The position numbers and the translations under genes were made by a program. The notes under the pieces are model-generated. The model was not told where the DNA came from. It worked only from the letters and a program-made list of their open reading frames with translations, and did not search any database. A stretch of 64,000 nt of DNA from Acidobacteriota bacterium. GTDB lineage: Bacteria; Acidobacteriota; Terriglobia; Acidiferrales; UBA7541. The stretch covers positions 1-64,000 of the forward strand of contig QHZD01000023.1 of the NCBI GenBank assembly GCA_003225315.1. The letters run 5' to 3'. Shown piece after piece: positions 8,424 through 18,204 of the stretch (the stretch's first letter is position 1; every line of letters begins with the position of its first letter).

Positions 8424-10193
8424 ATGGGAAAAAGAACAACGATCAATAAGGCATTCGGCCTCACAAGCAGCTTGAGCGCAATCCTTGCGCTCAGTGCCAT
8501 GAGTGTTGCCGCTATCCAGCTTAGAAGTTCTGCTGGGCAAGCTCCTAAAACACAGGGCGAGCGAATCACCGTCCAGTTTACAGACATTCGGCAGTCGGCG
8601 GGAATCACGTTTCGTCAGGACTCCACGCAAACCGACGAAAAGTATTACCTCGAAACCATGGGCACAGGTGTCGGCTGGATTGACTACGATCAGGACGGCT
8701 TCATGGATCTCTACTTCGTGCAATCAGCCGCCACTGACATTTACAAACCGCCGAATCCTCTGCGCTCGGCGCTTTACCACAATAACGGCGATGGAACGTT
8801 TACTAACGTCACCGAGAAAGCCGGTGTTGGAGGCGAAGGCCACTACGGTCAGGGAGTGGCCGTCGGGGACTACGACAATGATGGCTATCCCGATCTGTAT
8901 GTGACTGGCTACGGCCGCGCCATTCTTTATCACAATAATGGCGATGGAACGTTTACCGATGTCACCGCCAAAGCCGGTGTCGCTGATGAAGGCCAGTGGT
9001 CCACCAGCGCGGGCTGGTTTGATTACGATAAGGACGGCTGGCTAGACCTCGTCGTCACGAATTACATCGAGTGGATTCCGAAGACCAATCTCTGGTGCGG
9101 CGAGCGACGGCCGGGCTACCGTTCGTATTGCAATCCTGGCAACTACAAAGGGCAGAAGACCAAGCTCTACCACAACAATCACGACGGCACGTTTACCGAC
9201 GTCAGCGATGTGTCCGGTGTTGGCAAGCCCGAATCCAAGGGCATGGGCGTCGTGCTCGCCGACTTCAACAACGACGGTTGGCCGGACATCGTCATCGCCA
9301 ACGATACTTGGCCGAATTTTCTGTTCCTTAATAAGCACGATGGAACGTTTCAAGATGTTTCGTTCGTTTCTGGTTTGGCGGCCAGCGAAGACGGCCGCTA
9401 CGAGGCGGGCATGGGCATCGACGCCGCCGACGTGGACGGCGACGGCTGGCTGGACGTCTACGTCACGCACCTTGATCTTGAATTGAATCGTCTCTACCAC
9501 AACAACCGGGATGGAACGTTCGACGATTACACCTATCGCTCCGGGATCGGCAACAAGGCCATCTTGTTGAGCGGCGTTTCCATGAAGTTTCTGGATTATG
9601 ACAACGACGGCTGGCCCGATATTCTGCAATTGAACGGCGCCATGCTAGATAACGTGAATCTCTACCACAGCGAAGTCTCCTACAAGGAACCGCTGCTGAT
9701 GTTCCGCAATCTCGGAAAGGGCCAGTTCGAAAAAGTCTCGGACTCTTTGGGACCGGACTTCATCCGTCCCATCGCCGGCCGCGGCCTGGCCACCGCCGAT
9801 TTCGACAATGACGGTGACAGCGACATCGCCATCAACAATCGTGGCGATTTTCCCGATCTTCTGCGCAACGATGGCGGCAATGCCAATCACTGGCTGGAAG
9901 TCTTGCTGATCGGCACAAAATCTAATCGTGACGGAATTGGCTCGTCGCTGAGGCTGACGTCCGAAGGTGCCACGCACGTCGAACAGTCCAAGGGCGGCAT
10001 GAGCTACATGTCGGCCAGCGATCCACGAATTCATTTTGGTTTGGACAAGCGCGCCAAGATCGAGTCTCTCGAAATCACTTGGCCGAGCGGGAAAGTGGAC
10101 AAGCTGACGAATGTGCCCGTGGACAAGATCATCGCCGTCAAAGAGGGAGCAGGAATTGTGCCGCGCAATTTTCCCCAGGTGCCGAGCAAATGA
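8424..10193 (+). CDS. CRTAC1-family protein: FG-GAP/VCBS seven-blade propeller with ASPIC/UnbV
   Basis: An exported protein of 589 aa from the ATG at 8424; an upstream in-frame start at 8373 would overlap the membrane-protein gene. Residues 10-30 form a hydrophobic signal or anchor segment. Seven Ca-binding propeller motifs (DYDQDGFMDLYF, DYDNDGYPDLYV, DYDKDGWLDLVV, DFNNDGWPDIVI, DVDGDGWLDVYV, DYDNDGWPDILQ, DFDNDGDSDIAI) alternate with LYHNNGDGTFTDVT-like strands. The C-terminal ASPIC/UnbV domain starts near KSNRDGIGSSLRL and contains WPSGKVDKL. The family is widespread in Acidobacteriota and Planctomycetota, but its biochemical role is not established. It is a clear paralogue of the next gene. 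Confidence 0.88.
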   Translation: MGKRTTINKAFGLTSSLSAILALSAMSVAAIQLRSSAGQAPKTQGERITVQFTDIRQSAGITFRQDSTQTDEKYYLETMGTGVGWIDYDQDGFMDLYFVQSAATDIYKPPNPLRSALYHNNGDGTFTNVTEKAGVGGEGHYGQGVAVGDYDNDGYPDLYVTGYGRAILYHNNGDGTFTDVTAKAGVADEGQWSTSAGWFDYDKDGWLDLVVTNYIEWIPKTNLWCGERRPGYRSYCNPGNYKGQKTKLYHNNHDGTFTDVSDVSGVGKPESKGMGVVLADFNNDGWPDIVIANDTWPNFLFLNKHDGTFQDVSFVSGLAASEDGRYEAGMGIDAADVDGDGWLDVYVTHLDLELNRLYHNNRDGTFDDYTYRSGIGNKAILLSGVSMKFLDYDNDGWPDILQLNGAMLDNVNLYHSEVSYKEPLLMFRNLGKGQFEKVSDSLGPDFIRPIAGRGLATADFDNDGDSDIAINNRGDFPDLLRNDGGNANHWLEVLLIGTKSNRDGIGSSLRLTSEGATHVEQSKGGMSYMSASDPRIHFGLDKRAKIESLEITWPSGKVDKLTNVPVDKIIAVKEGAGIVPRNFPQVPSK

Positions 10194-10278
10194 AAAGAGA
10201 CAGTCAACAACGCTCCCCAAGCGAATTGGTTCGCTCAAATTGCAGCTCGGCAGCTTGCGCTCCCGGTGATCGCTGGTT

Positions 10279-12081
10279 ATGAATCTTCTCCGCCGCCGTT
10301 TTCTCGGCTCCTCCCTTCTGGTTCTTGGCAGTTCGCTTTTGGATGCGCTTACAACCCCACTCTGGAAATGGCGCGGCACCGTGCGCCTCGAGGCCGAAGT
10401 TCTTCCGAATCCGTCCGTTCCAAATTCGACGCCAACCTCCCCAGTCCAGTTCGTCGACGTAGCTCGCGAAGCCGGGCTGACCATTCCCAACGTTTGGGGC
10501 GGCGCCGACCACAAAAAGTACATCATCGAAGCCAAGGGCAGCGGGCTGGCTTTCTTCGATTACGACCAGGACGGCTGGCTGGACATCTATCTCACCAACG
10601 GAACCCGCTTCAACACCGACTGGCCCGCGGGCAAAGCACCCACTTCTCATCTCTACAAGAACAATCGCGACGGCACCTTCGCGGATGTTACGGAAAAATC
10701 CGGTCTCGCCCGTACCGGCTGGCAGACCGGCGTTTGCGTCGGCGACTACGACAACGACGGCTGGGACGACCTCTTCTGCTGCTTCTGGGGACACAACATC
10801 CTTTTTCACAACAATGGCGACGGCACGTTTACCGATGTCACGCGCAAAGCTGGCGTCTACGACGAACAAATCCGGTGGGGCGCTGGATGTACCTGGCTCG
10901 ACTACGACCGCGACGGCCGTCTCGATCTTTTCATCTCCAATTACATCAAGCTCGATCCGGAAAAAACTCCTTCCAAAGCCGAGCCCGCTCAGTGCCAGTG
11001 GAAAGGCATCCCCGTAATGTGCGGTCCGCGCGGTTTACCCGGCGACACCAACGTTCTCTTCCACAACAATGGCGACGGCACCTTTACCGATGTCTCCGCA
11101 AAGTCGGGAATCCTCAAGCCTGGCCCGCGGTATTCCATCACCGCCGTCTCCTATGATTTCGACAACGACGGCTGGCCCGATATTTATGTCGCCGTGGACT
11201 CCGAACCCAGCATCCTCTACCACAACAACCACGACGGAACGTTTACCGATGTCGCGGTGATCGCCGGCTGCGCGTACAGTGAGAACGGCCACGAACAAGC
11301 CGGAATGGGTGTCGCGGTCGCCGATTATGACTGCGACGGATGGTTTGACATTTTCAAGACCAACTTTGCGGACGATACCTGCAACCTCTATCACAACAAC
11401 GGCGACGGCACTTTCAGCGACGTCACCTTCTCGTCGGGCATCGGTATCAACAATCAGTACGTTGCCTGGGGTTGCGGCTTCATTGATTTCGACAATGATG
11501 GCTGGCCCGACATTCTGCAGATCAATGGACATGTCTACCCGGAAATTGAGGGCCACGAACTCGGCCAAACCTACAAAAATCCGCGCCTGGTCTACAAAAA
11601 TCTGAGCGATGGCCGATTCAAGGACGTTTCGTCAGAGATGGGCCCCGGCATCAGCGAGCACTTCTCCAGCCGCGGTGCCGCGTTCGGCGACTACGACAAC
11701 GATGGCGACATCGACGCGCTCGTTCTAAATATGAACGACCTGCCTTCCCTTCTTCGCAACGACGGCGGCAACCAGCAGAATTGGATCAAGATCAAGCTGA
11801 TCGGCACAAAGGGCAATCGCACTGCCATCGGCGCTCGCGTTCGTGTAGTGACCGGGAAACATAACCAGATGGACGAAGTCCACAGCGGCTCAAGTGTTAT
11901 GTCGCAGTGCGACCTGCGCCTGCACTTCGGCCTGGGAAAATCTCAGGTCGTCGATCTCATCGAAGTGAAGTGGCCAACCACGCAGAAGGTGGAACAGTTC
12001 AGGCAAGTGAAGGTGAATAAGATTCTGACTATCCTCGAAGGCACCGGAATCGTCGCGCCTGCTGGCGCCAAGAGCAAATAG
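10279..12081 (+). CDS. CRTAC1-family protein, second copy (FG-GAP/VCBS plus ASPIC/UnbV)
   Basis: A 600-aa paralogue of the preceding gene, 85 bp downstream. The N-terminus (LLRRRFLGSSLLVLGSSLL) resembles a twin-arginine signal. Seven propeller motifs are readable (DYDQDGWLDIYL, DYDNDGWDDLFC, DYDRDGRLDLFI, DFDNDGWPDIYV, DYDCDGWFDIFK, DFDNDGWPDILQ, DYDNDGDIDALV), again separated by FHNNGDGTFTDV-type strands. The ASPIC/UnbV domain begins at KGNRTAIGARVRV near the C-terminus. The shared order and blade number imply tandem duplication. The RBS is weak. Its function is unknown beyond probable extracellular ligand or protein binding. Confidence 0.88.
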   Translation: MNLLRRRFLGSSLLVLGSSLLDALTTPLWKWRGTVRLEAEVLPNPSVPNSTPTSPVQFVDVAREAGLTIPNVWGGADHKKYIIEAKGSGLAFFDYDQDGWLDIYLTNGTRFNTDWPAGKAPTSHLYKNNRDGTFADVTEKSGLARTGWQTGVCVGDYDNDGWDDLFCCFWGHNILFHNNGDGTFTDVTRKAGVYDEQIRWGAGCTWLDYDRDGRLDLFISNYIKLDPEKTPSKAEPAQCQWKGIPVMCGPRGLPGDTNVLFHNNGDGTFTDVSAKSGILKPGPRYSITAVSYDFDNDGWPDIYVAVDSEPSILYHNNHDGTFTDVAVIAGCAYSENGHEQAGMGVAVADYDCDGWFDIFKTNFADDTCNLYHNNGDGTFSDVTFSSGIGINNQYVAWGCGFIDFDNDGWPDILQINGHVYPEIEGHELGQTYKNPRLVYKNLSDGRFKDVSSEMGPGISEHFSSRGAAFGDYDNDGDIDALVLNMNDLPSLLRNDGGNQQNWIKIKLIGTKGNRTAIGARVRVVTGKHNQMDEVHSGSSVMSQCDLRLHFGLGKSQVVDLIEVKWPTTQKVEQFRQVKVNKILTILEGTGIVAPAGAKSK

Positions 12082-12090
12082 TTTGTCCTC

Positions 12091-13638
12091 TTATCGGTGG
12101 GGCGTAGCTGCCGCTGGCTGGTCCTTCAAAATAATCAGGAATTGCCGAAGCTCTCGCTGTTGGCTCTCAATTGCCTCGGCCTCGGCTTTTTCAATTCTCT
12201 CGTACTCTCGAAATTCCCGCTCTGCTTTCGATTCTTCACCAATTCGCCTGTAGGCGGAACCCAGCCGATAGTGGGCTTCGCTGAGCTGCGGACTTACTTC
12301 GATGGCCTTTGTGTAATCGCGAATCGCCTGTTCGAAATTACCGCGCTCGGTACGGAAAATCCCAAGTTGTAGATAAGCCTCGCCAAGCTTGGGATCAATC
12401 CTAACCGCCTTGTCGAGCAATGCTTCAGCTTGCTGCAAGCTTGCTGCGTTTTTCTCCGATCCCCGGTCGCGTTTCCACAGCGCTACTCCGTAATAATAAT
12501 TGGCGAGAGCATTCCAAGGCTGTTCGCGCACGAAGCGTGCAAGCTTTTGCTCCCCGCACGGAAGCACGGCGGTCGCCGCCTTCTCGATTCTTCCCAGGAA
12601 AACGTATGGCGCAGGATCTGCCGGTTTCAAGTCGGCAGCTTCGCAGAGCCGCCGCGCTGCCTCCTCAGTTTTGCCCTCGGCGTACAACGCCGCGCCAAGC
12701 CCTGCCAGCATTCTTGCGGAGTCCGGATGCGCGTGTGATCCCTTTGTAAAAACTTCCACCGCCGGCTCGTCCGCCCGGTGCAAAAGCAGTTCTGTGCCCC
12801 ACTCAAAATAATTCTGCTCGCTGGGATCCATCAGCGCCGACCGTTCATATTCCCGCACCGCTTCCAGTGGATCACCCAATCGTTCGTTGAGTTCGCCCAG
12901 CAAGCGATGCCCGTCGGCAGTATCCGCCTTCGCCAGCATCGTTCGCGCTTGCTCGCGAGCAGCACGCAATTCTTCACGAGATTCGTTGGAGTTCCTGGCC
13001 GCTCCAGCCTTCGTCTCCGTGGAACTTTTGACCAGTCCGCCGTTCTTTAGCGCCAGCGTTTCCTTTGCGAGCACTTCGCTCGTTCTCACACGAACGTCCG
13101 ACCCGTGCGTCCCCGTATTATTCCAATCCATCACTCCCGCGACCGTGAAGTTCGGCTTGTCGGTAAATTCCATCTCTCCCGCCGCGGGGCTGGAAGAACG
13201 GGATGCGCCGGTAGCTCCGGGATGATCTATCGGCAAAGACTCAAGCACCAGATCAACACGCTTCTTGTGTCCCGCTATTAGAACCAGCGGATTCGATACA
13301 CCTTCCCGCCATCCCGCTTTTTCCGCCCTAACTGTGTAGACGCCCGGCCTCAGTCCCGAAAAAATAAAACTTCCGTCGGCTTTGGTCTTTGTCTCAAGAG
13401 AGTTAGACGGCTCTTGTTCCTCCAGCCTCACGATCACGCCCGTCAGCAGGTCTCCAGTCGAGCTCCGGATCGTGCCTTGCACCTTGTTTGTCTCGCCATG
13501 CGGTAGGGAAGTACCTTGCGCAAAGATCGCCCCGCCACAAAAACTCGTTAGCACCCCAACGACAGCGACGAGGGCCGCAAGAAATTGCTTTTTCAGCCGC
13601 CAAGCTACGCCGAGGACTTTGCGCGGAAGGTTCATCAT
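12091..13638 (-). CDS. Exported TPR protein with N-terminal carboxypeptidase-regulatory-like domain
   Basis: A 515-aa protein from the chosen ATG (13638), which follows GGTGAG at about 9 nt; starts up to 13734 are possible. After a basic N-terminus and a hydrophobic signal (about 16-38) comes a CarboxypepD_reg-like beta-sandwich at about 50-140, with NKVQGTIRSSTGDLLTGVIV and GSFIFSGLRPGVYTV. A low-complexity linker follows, then TPR repeats from about 220 to 500 (for example AYLQLGIFRTERGNFEQAIR). It converges on the CRTAC1 genes with only 9 bp between stops. The beta-sandwich is the type also found at the N-terminus of the Oar-like receptor nearby. It is probably a cell-envelope scaffold protein. 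Confidence 0.8.
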   Translation of the reverse strand: MMNLPRKVLGVAWRLKKQFLAALVAVVGVLTSFCGGAIFAQGTSLPHGETNKVQGTIRSSTGDLLTGVIVRLEEQEPSNSLETKTKADGSFIFSGLRPGVYTVRAEKAGWREGVSNPLVLIAGHKKRVDLVLESLPIDHPGATGASRSSSPAAGEMEFTDKPNFTVAGVMDWNNTGTHGSDVRVRTSEVLAKETLALKNGGLVKSSTETKAGAARNSNESREELRAAREQARTMLAKADTADGHRLLGELNERLGDPLEAVREYERSALMDPSEQNYFEWGTELLLHRADEPAVEVFTKGSHAHPDSARMLAGLGAALYAEGKTEEAARRLCEAADLKPADPAPYVFLGRIEKAATAVLPCGEQKLARFVREQPWNALANYYYGVALWKRDRGSEKNAASLQQAEALLDKAVRIDPKLGEAYLQLGIFRTERGNFEQAIRDYTKAIEVSPQLSEAHYRLGSAYRRIGEESKAEREFREYERIEKAEAEAIESQQRELRQFLIILKDQPAAATPHR

Positions 13639-14053
13639 GCAGACCATCTCACCCATGGAAACCAGTGTCCTTCCGAGTGAGCGCGTCGCCACGCATTTTA
13701 TCCCCTGCCACCGCCGCCCGCAACGACCCGCCACAATCCCAAAATCCTACTTGAATCTTCCTTCGTTCCTAAAGAAGTTGACGGTGCAGCGAGAGATCCT
13801 GGAGAAACTAAACCGGCATGCTAACGGAATCCAATGGACACTAACACTATGGTTGTAGTATCAACTGAACTTCCAAACGACAAAATATCTCGGGCCACAA
13901 AACGATTCATGTCTTTCAGCGGTACAACATCATCGATGTCAAGGATAGATTGGCTGCCATGAAGCGAACAGAGCGTTACAATACAAGTTTAATGCAAAGC
14001 TGCCGCTCGCGGAAACGCGGAATGAGTGGTAAGTTGTTGATTCTACAAGCGTG
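13639..14053. other. Intergenic region before the tRNA gene
   Basis: About 415 bp with no supportable gene. It must hold the promoter of the minus-strand TPR gene and of the tRNA. A TACAAT hexamer at 13977-13982 could be the tRNA -10, but no well-spaced -35 is visible. Nothing else stands out. Confidence 0.5.
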
Positions 14054-14126
<73 letters not shown>

Positions 14127-14129
14127 CTA

Positions 14130-14147
14130 GCTCTCTTAGAGCATTTT
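14130..14147 (+). terminator. Putative intrinsic terminator of the tRNA
   Basis: GCTCT-CTT-AGAGC forms a short 5-bp stem with a 3-nt loop, followed by ATTTTC, only 4 nt after the tRNA. The short stem and modest T-run make it a weak but well-placed terminator. Confidence 0.4.
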
Positions 14148-14477
14148 CTCGCCTACCGATTACGGAGTTTCCCCGATTGACTGTTAGGTTCGCCCTATCT
14201 ATTGTCGCGCCGTCTGCGGTCGGTGTTTTCGAAGTGAGGCCAGGAGCTGTCGGCCCAGAAAGGCTCTGGCACGAACCGTTCAGCCCGGGATCATGTGTTT
14301 TATTCTCAGGCCGGCGCGTCAGTTGCGAGTCTGAAAAAGCCGGCAGTGTTTCACTCCGAAAGTCGCAGTAGTTTAGGCACTCGGTGATTGCGGCGAGCGC
14401 TCCAGGTGTCTCCCGACATTCTCGCTGGCGTAGCGATCCGTGAGCCGACCGAGGTCGCGTGTCTCCTGGAGGTGAAA
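14148..14477 (+). promoter_or_regulatory. Upstream region of the TonB receptor gene with a candidate promoter
   Basis: TTGACT (14177-14182) and TATTGT (14200-14205) are separated by 17 bp, a reasonable sigma70-type pair. The leader to the ATG at 14478 would be about 265 nt. Open frames reading through the tRNA into this stretch are artefacts. No other gene is supportable here. Confidence 0.3.
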
Positions 14478-17400
14478 ATGAAAAGCAATCGGCATTCCGT
14501 CTCCCCGAGAACAAGGTCAGCGTCTGCTCTTGAGATCTGCCGGCTTTTGGCCATCATTCTCTTTTCGACAGCGACGTTCTTGTGCGCGCAGGACTTCCGG
14601 GCAACGCTGGAGGGCGACGTATCGGATCCGAGCGGCGCTGGAGTTGCGAACGCTACTGTTAAAGCGATCAACGTCGAAAACAATGAAACCAAGGAAGCGA
14701 AAACGACCGCTGAGGGACACTACACGATTCCTTACCTCAACCCCGGGATTTACAACATCGAAGTGAGGGCTAATGGCTTCAGCACGCTAAAGCTGGAGAG
14801 CATTGTACTTCGCGTGGCCGACAAGCTGAACTTGCCCTCGCGTTTGCAAATTGGCGGGGTTGCCGATTCGGTCGTTGTCATGGCCCAGCAAGGAGTGATC
14901 GAGAGCGGCTCAGCGGACCGCGGCCTGGTTTTCGACCCCATCAAAACCCAGGAATTGCCCCTCAACGGCCGCCAAACGTACATGCTAATGTCCCTTACAC
15001 CGGGCGTCATTTTTACGCAGGAGGCCTTCGGGCCGAGCGGTTTTTCGGGCACGCGCGGCTGGGACGTGAACGCTTCGTACAAGATTAATGGCGCTCGTGC
15101 GGGACAAAATCTCTTCTTGCTGAATGGGGCGCCCATAAGCGACGCCGGCGGCAGTTGGCAGTTTGCACCCAACGTCGAGGCCGTTCAGGAGTTCAAGGTA
15201 ATGACCAACACCTACGACGCGCAGTATGGGCGTTTCGGAGGCGGCGTGGTCAACACCATCATAAAGTCAGGCTCGAGCAACTGGCATGGGGACGCTTTTG
15301 AGTACTTTCGCAATAAGGTCTTCGATGCGAACTACTTTCAGAACAATTTCATCGGTACGCCCGTTCCCAAACACAACCAACATCAGTGGGGAGGAATCAT
15401 CGGAGGCCCAATACGGAAGGAAAAGGACTTTATCTTTTTCAGCTTCGAGGGGTGGCGAGAGATCGTTGGCTTTCCCGCACTTTCCAGTGTTCCTCCGTCC
15501 CAACTTCGGAAGGTGGACGCCACGTTGCTTGGCGGAGCAGGCGGCATCGACTTTGGCGCTCTCGGATACAAAATCTATGACCCGATGAGCGGGCACGCCT
15601 GCGGCGCAGCAAACGAACCTTGTTCGAAGGCTAGTGTTTGGCGCAATGAATTTCCGGGAGACATTCTTCCGGCAAACCGAATCAATCCGGTTGGGCTCAA
15701 AATTCTCTCCTACTATCCGGCACCGAATACCACTGGACTGAACAACAACTTTATCGCCAGCGGAAACGTCGGCCGCTATCGTTACGACCAGCCGATGGCC
15801 CGGTGGGACCATGTCTTCAGCGCGAGCGATAAGATCTACGCGTTAGCTACGTTTCAGCATGGTAGTGAATATCGGGATTCAACGGGTTTCGGGCCCCCGG
15901 CTGGGAGCGGAGATGTCGGGTCAGAGCGAACCGACCAAAACTACATTACGGCCTGGACGCACGTGCTTTCTCCAACATCGGTGTTCGACGTCCGGGGCTC
16001 GTACGGCAGGTTCACCGCGATGTTTCCGCGTTACACGGACTTCAATCTCACGGCCGACAAGCTTGGCATTACGCAAGTGTTTCACGCCCCCACTTATTCG
16101 AAGAACACAGTTCCGGTTATCCAAGTAGATGGGTACACATTTTTGTTCGGGCTCACCGGCGCAGGTACGCTACTGTCCTGGAACACTTACAATCAATGGA
16201 ATTTCGCCCCAAGTCTGACCACGACCCGGGGCAAGCACACTGTGCACACGGGCATCGAGTGGAACTACGTGGCCAGGGGCGACGCGAGTTACGGATGGTC
16301 AAACGGGAATTTCACTTTTGGCCAGGGCTGGACACAACAAAACAACGGCAACAATCAGAGCACACCGACGGCATTTGACGGTTCCGGGTTGGCTACATTA
16401 CTCCTGGGTGCGCCCACAGGCGGCACAGTCGACTGGAATCAAAGCGCGTACATGACGCGTCCCTACATGGGACTTTACGTCGGGAATGATTGGAGAATTC
16501 GTCCCCGCCTGACGATAAACGTTGGTTTGCGCTATGACGTGCAGATTCCGTGGCTGGAACGATTTGATCGCGTGAATCGAGGCTTCGACCTGACAAACAA
16601 GAACCCCGACAGCGACGTTATCCTGGCAAAATGGGCCTCCAACCAGGCGAATTGGACAGCTTGCGGCGGGGGTGACGCTACCAAGTGTCCCGCAGGAGTG
16701 ACGCCTGCCACCGCGACAAAGTATGCCTACCCTTCTCCACCGGCGCAGCTTACGGGCGGATATTTGTTTCCGGGAGTAAACGGTCAATCTCGCCGGCTTT
16801 ACAACACCGATTGGACAAACATCGCGCCTCGCGTGGGCGTCGCCTGGCTAATCACTGAAAAAACCGTGCTGCGGGCGGGTGCAGGCGTCTATTACATTTC
16901 GCCCACGCAACTCGGCACGCGCTCGGGATTTCAGCAGAACACCCCATACAACAGCATCGCGCCGGACGGCATGACTCCCGCTGCCTGTGGCAGCGATCCC
17001 ACGACTTGTTCGAGCGGGCCGTACTCAATCACAAATCCATTCCCAAATGGGGTTTTGCCACCACCTGGATCGAGTCTGGGTTTGTTGACGAATATTGGAA
17101 ATGGCGCCAGCTTCCAACCCCCGAACTACAAGATCCCGCGGACATATCAATACTCACTCGGATTCCAGCGGGAGTTGCCCCACGGAATCCTGGCCGAGGC
17201 GTCGTACGCGGGGAACTATCAAATCCATATCGAGTCCGGCTTTGATTTGAGCAACATAAGCCTGGCCGACCGTCTCACCGGCGTTGCGGACAATACCTAT
17301 CTGAACCTGCGAGTACCCAACCCGTTTTTCGGAATCGTTTCACCGCAAACTTCTCTCGGCAGCAGCCCTACTATCTCGCGCTTCGATTTGCTGAGGGCAG

Positions 17401-18131
17401 ACCCTATTTTCCCTGGACTTACGAACAGCCTCGTGCAGAATGGACGCTACCGCTCCGACGCCCTCCAGGTGAAGATCGAGAAGCGAGTTCTAGGCGATCA
17501 CCGCCGTGGCGTTCTGACATTTGTCGTTTCGTACGCTTTCGCGAAAGCCTTCGAACAAAACCACCGCCTGAACAACTGGAACGCGCAAGAACCGTTGATT
17601 CACGAGCTGGATAACACAGACAAACCTCAGAACCTTTCCTTCGAAGGCGTCTGGGACTTGCCCATGGGCGCAGGGTATAGGGTCTTTAGCGGCCACAGGG
17701 CCAACGCGATTGCCGGGGGCTGGCGTTTCAAGTGGATTTTTACCTATCTTTCGGGCTATCCCGTCGCCTGGCCAAACCTGATAAACAGTTGCGGCACGTG
17801 GCACGCAGCCGTCCAAGATGAGAATCACTGGTTCAACAACGATAAGACGTGCTACAAGACCTTCCCGGCGTTCACCCCACGGACGCTTGCGGACCGGTTC
17901 GGCGACATCCGGAACCCGTCGCTTCGGCAGCTAAACGTCTCCGCGAAGAAAACCATTTCGTTCAGCGAACGGTACAAGTTCGAGTTCAACACCGAAGCCT
18001 TTAATGTGACCAATACGCCTATTCGGCCGGGACCAGATTCGAGCTTCAGCAGCCCGAGGTTCGGGCGGTTGCCGGAGAGCCAGCAAAACTTTCCGCGCGT
18101 GATCCAACTGGCGGCAAAGATACTCTTCTAG
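14478..18131 (+). CDS. TonB-dependent outer-membrane receptor, Oar-like, with CarboxypepD_reg N-domain
   Basis: A 1217-aa outer-membrane transporter. The ATG at 14478 follows GGAGGTGAAA, a near-perfect RBS, and gives a proper signal peptide ending about FLCAQ; an in-frame start 90 bp upstream lacks this support. Residues about 40-120 form a carboxypeptidase-regulatory-like domain (GAGVANATVKAINVE, PGIYNIEVRANGF). A plug domain follows at about 130-260 (ELPLNGRQTYMLMSLTPGV). The rest is a large beta-barrel ending in IQLAAKILF, with the terminal Phe expected for BAM recognition. Such expanded Oar-like receptors are typical of Acidobacteriota. The substrate is unknown; the KDG pathway and GH31 genes nearby suggest a glycan or oligosaccharide. 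Confidence 0.93.
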   Translation: MKSNRHSVSPRTRSASALEICRLLAIILFSTATFLCAQDFRATLEGDVSDPSGAGVANATVKAINVENNETKEAKTTAEGHYTIPYLNPGIYNIEVRANGFSTLKLESIVLRVADKLNLPSRLQIGGVADSVVVMAQQGVIESGSADRGLVFDPIKTQELPLNGRQTYMLMSLTPGVIFTQEAFGPSGFSGTRGWDVNASYKINGARAGQNLFLLNGAPISDAGGSWQFAPNVEAVQEFKVMTNTYDAQYGRFGGGVVNTIIKSGSSNWHGDAFEYFRNKVFDANYFQNNFIGTPVPKHNQHQWGGIIGGPIRKEKDFIFFSFEGWREIVGFPALSSVPPSQLRKVDATLLGGAGGIDFGALGYKIYDPMSGHACGAANEPCSKASVWRNEFPGDILPANRINPVGLKILSYYPAPNTTGLNNNFIASGNVGRYRYDQPMARWDHVFSASDKIYALATFQHGSEYRDSTGFGPPAGSGDVGSERTDQNYITAWTHVLSPTSVFDVRGSYGRFTAMFPRYTDFNLTADKLGITQVFHAPTYSKNTVPVIQVDGYTFLFGLTGAGTLLSWNTYNQWNFAPSLTTTRGKHTVHTGIEWNYVARGDASYGWSNGNFTFGQGWTQQNNGNNQSTPTAFDGSGLATLLLGAPTGGTVDWNQSAYMTRPYMGLYVGNDWRIRPRLTINVGLRYDVQIPWLERFDRVNRGFDLTNKNPDSDVILAKWASNQANWTACGGGDATKCPAGVTPATATKYAYPSPPAQLTGGYLFPGVNGQSRRLYNTDWTNIAPRVGVAWLITEKTVLRAGAGVYYISPTQLGTRSGFQQNTPYNSIAPDGMTPAACGSDPTTCSSGPYSITNPFPNGVLPPPGSSLGLLTNIGNGASFQPPNYKIPRTYQYSLGFQRELPHGILAEASYAGNYQIHIESGFDLSNISLADRLTGVADNTYLNLRVPNPFFGIVSPQTSLGSSPTISRFDLLRADPIFPGLTNSLVQNGRYRSDALQVKIEKRVLGDHRRGVLTFVVSYAFAKAFEQNHRLNNWNAQEPLIHELDNTDKPQNLSFEGVWDLPMGAGYRVFSGHRANAIAGGWRFKWIFTYLSGYPVAWPNLINSCGTWHAAVQDENHWFNNDKTCYKTFPAFTPRTLADRFGDIRNPSLRQLNVSAKKTISFSERYKFEFNTEAFNVTNTPIRPGPDSSFSSPRFGRLPESQQNFPRVIQLAAKILF

Positions 18132-18204
18132 GTCAATATGTTTCGTGAAGGCGACGCCTTCGTGGAGAGAGAGCAGCCAAAGTAAAGGTCCATTCCTCAG
18201 CGCG

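Noticed and set aside
9042-10535. Minus-strand frames of 195 and 296 codons across the CRTAC1 genes
   Set aside because: Shadows produced by repeated GAC/GGC codons of the propeller motifs; no family character.
10266-11156. Plus-strand 296-codon frame overlapping the start of the second CRTAC1 gene
   Set aside because: Arg/Ser-rich shift-frame translation; the CRTAC1 frame has all the conserved motifs.
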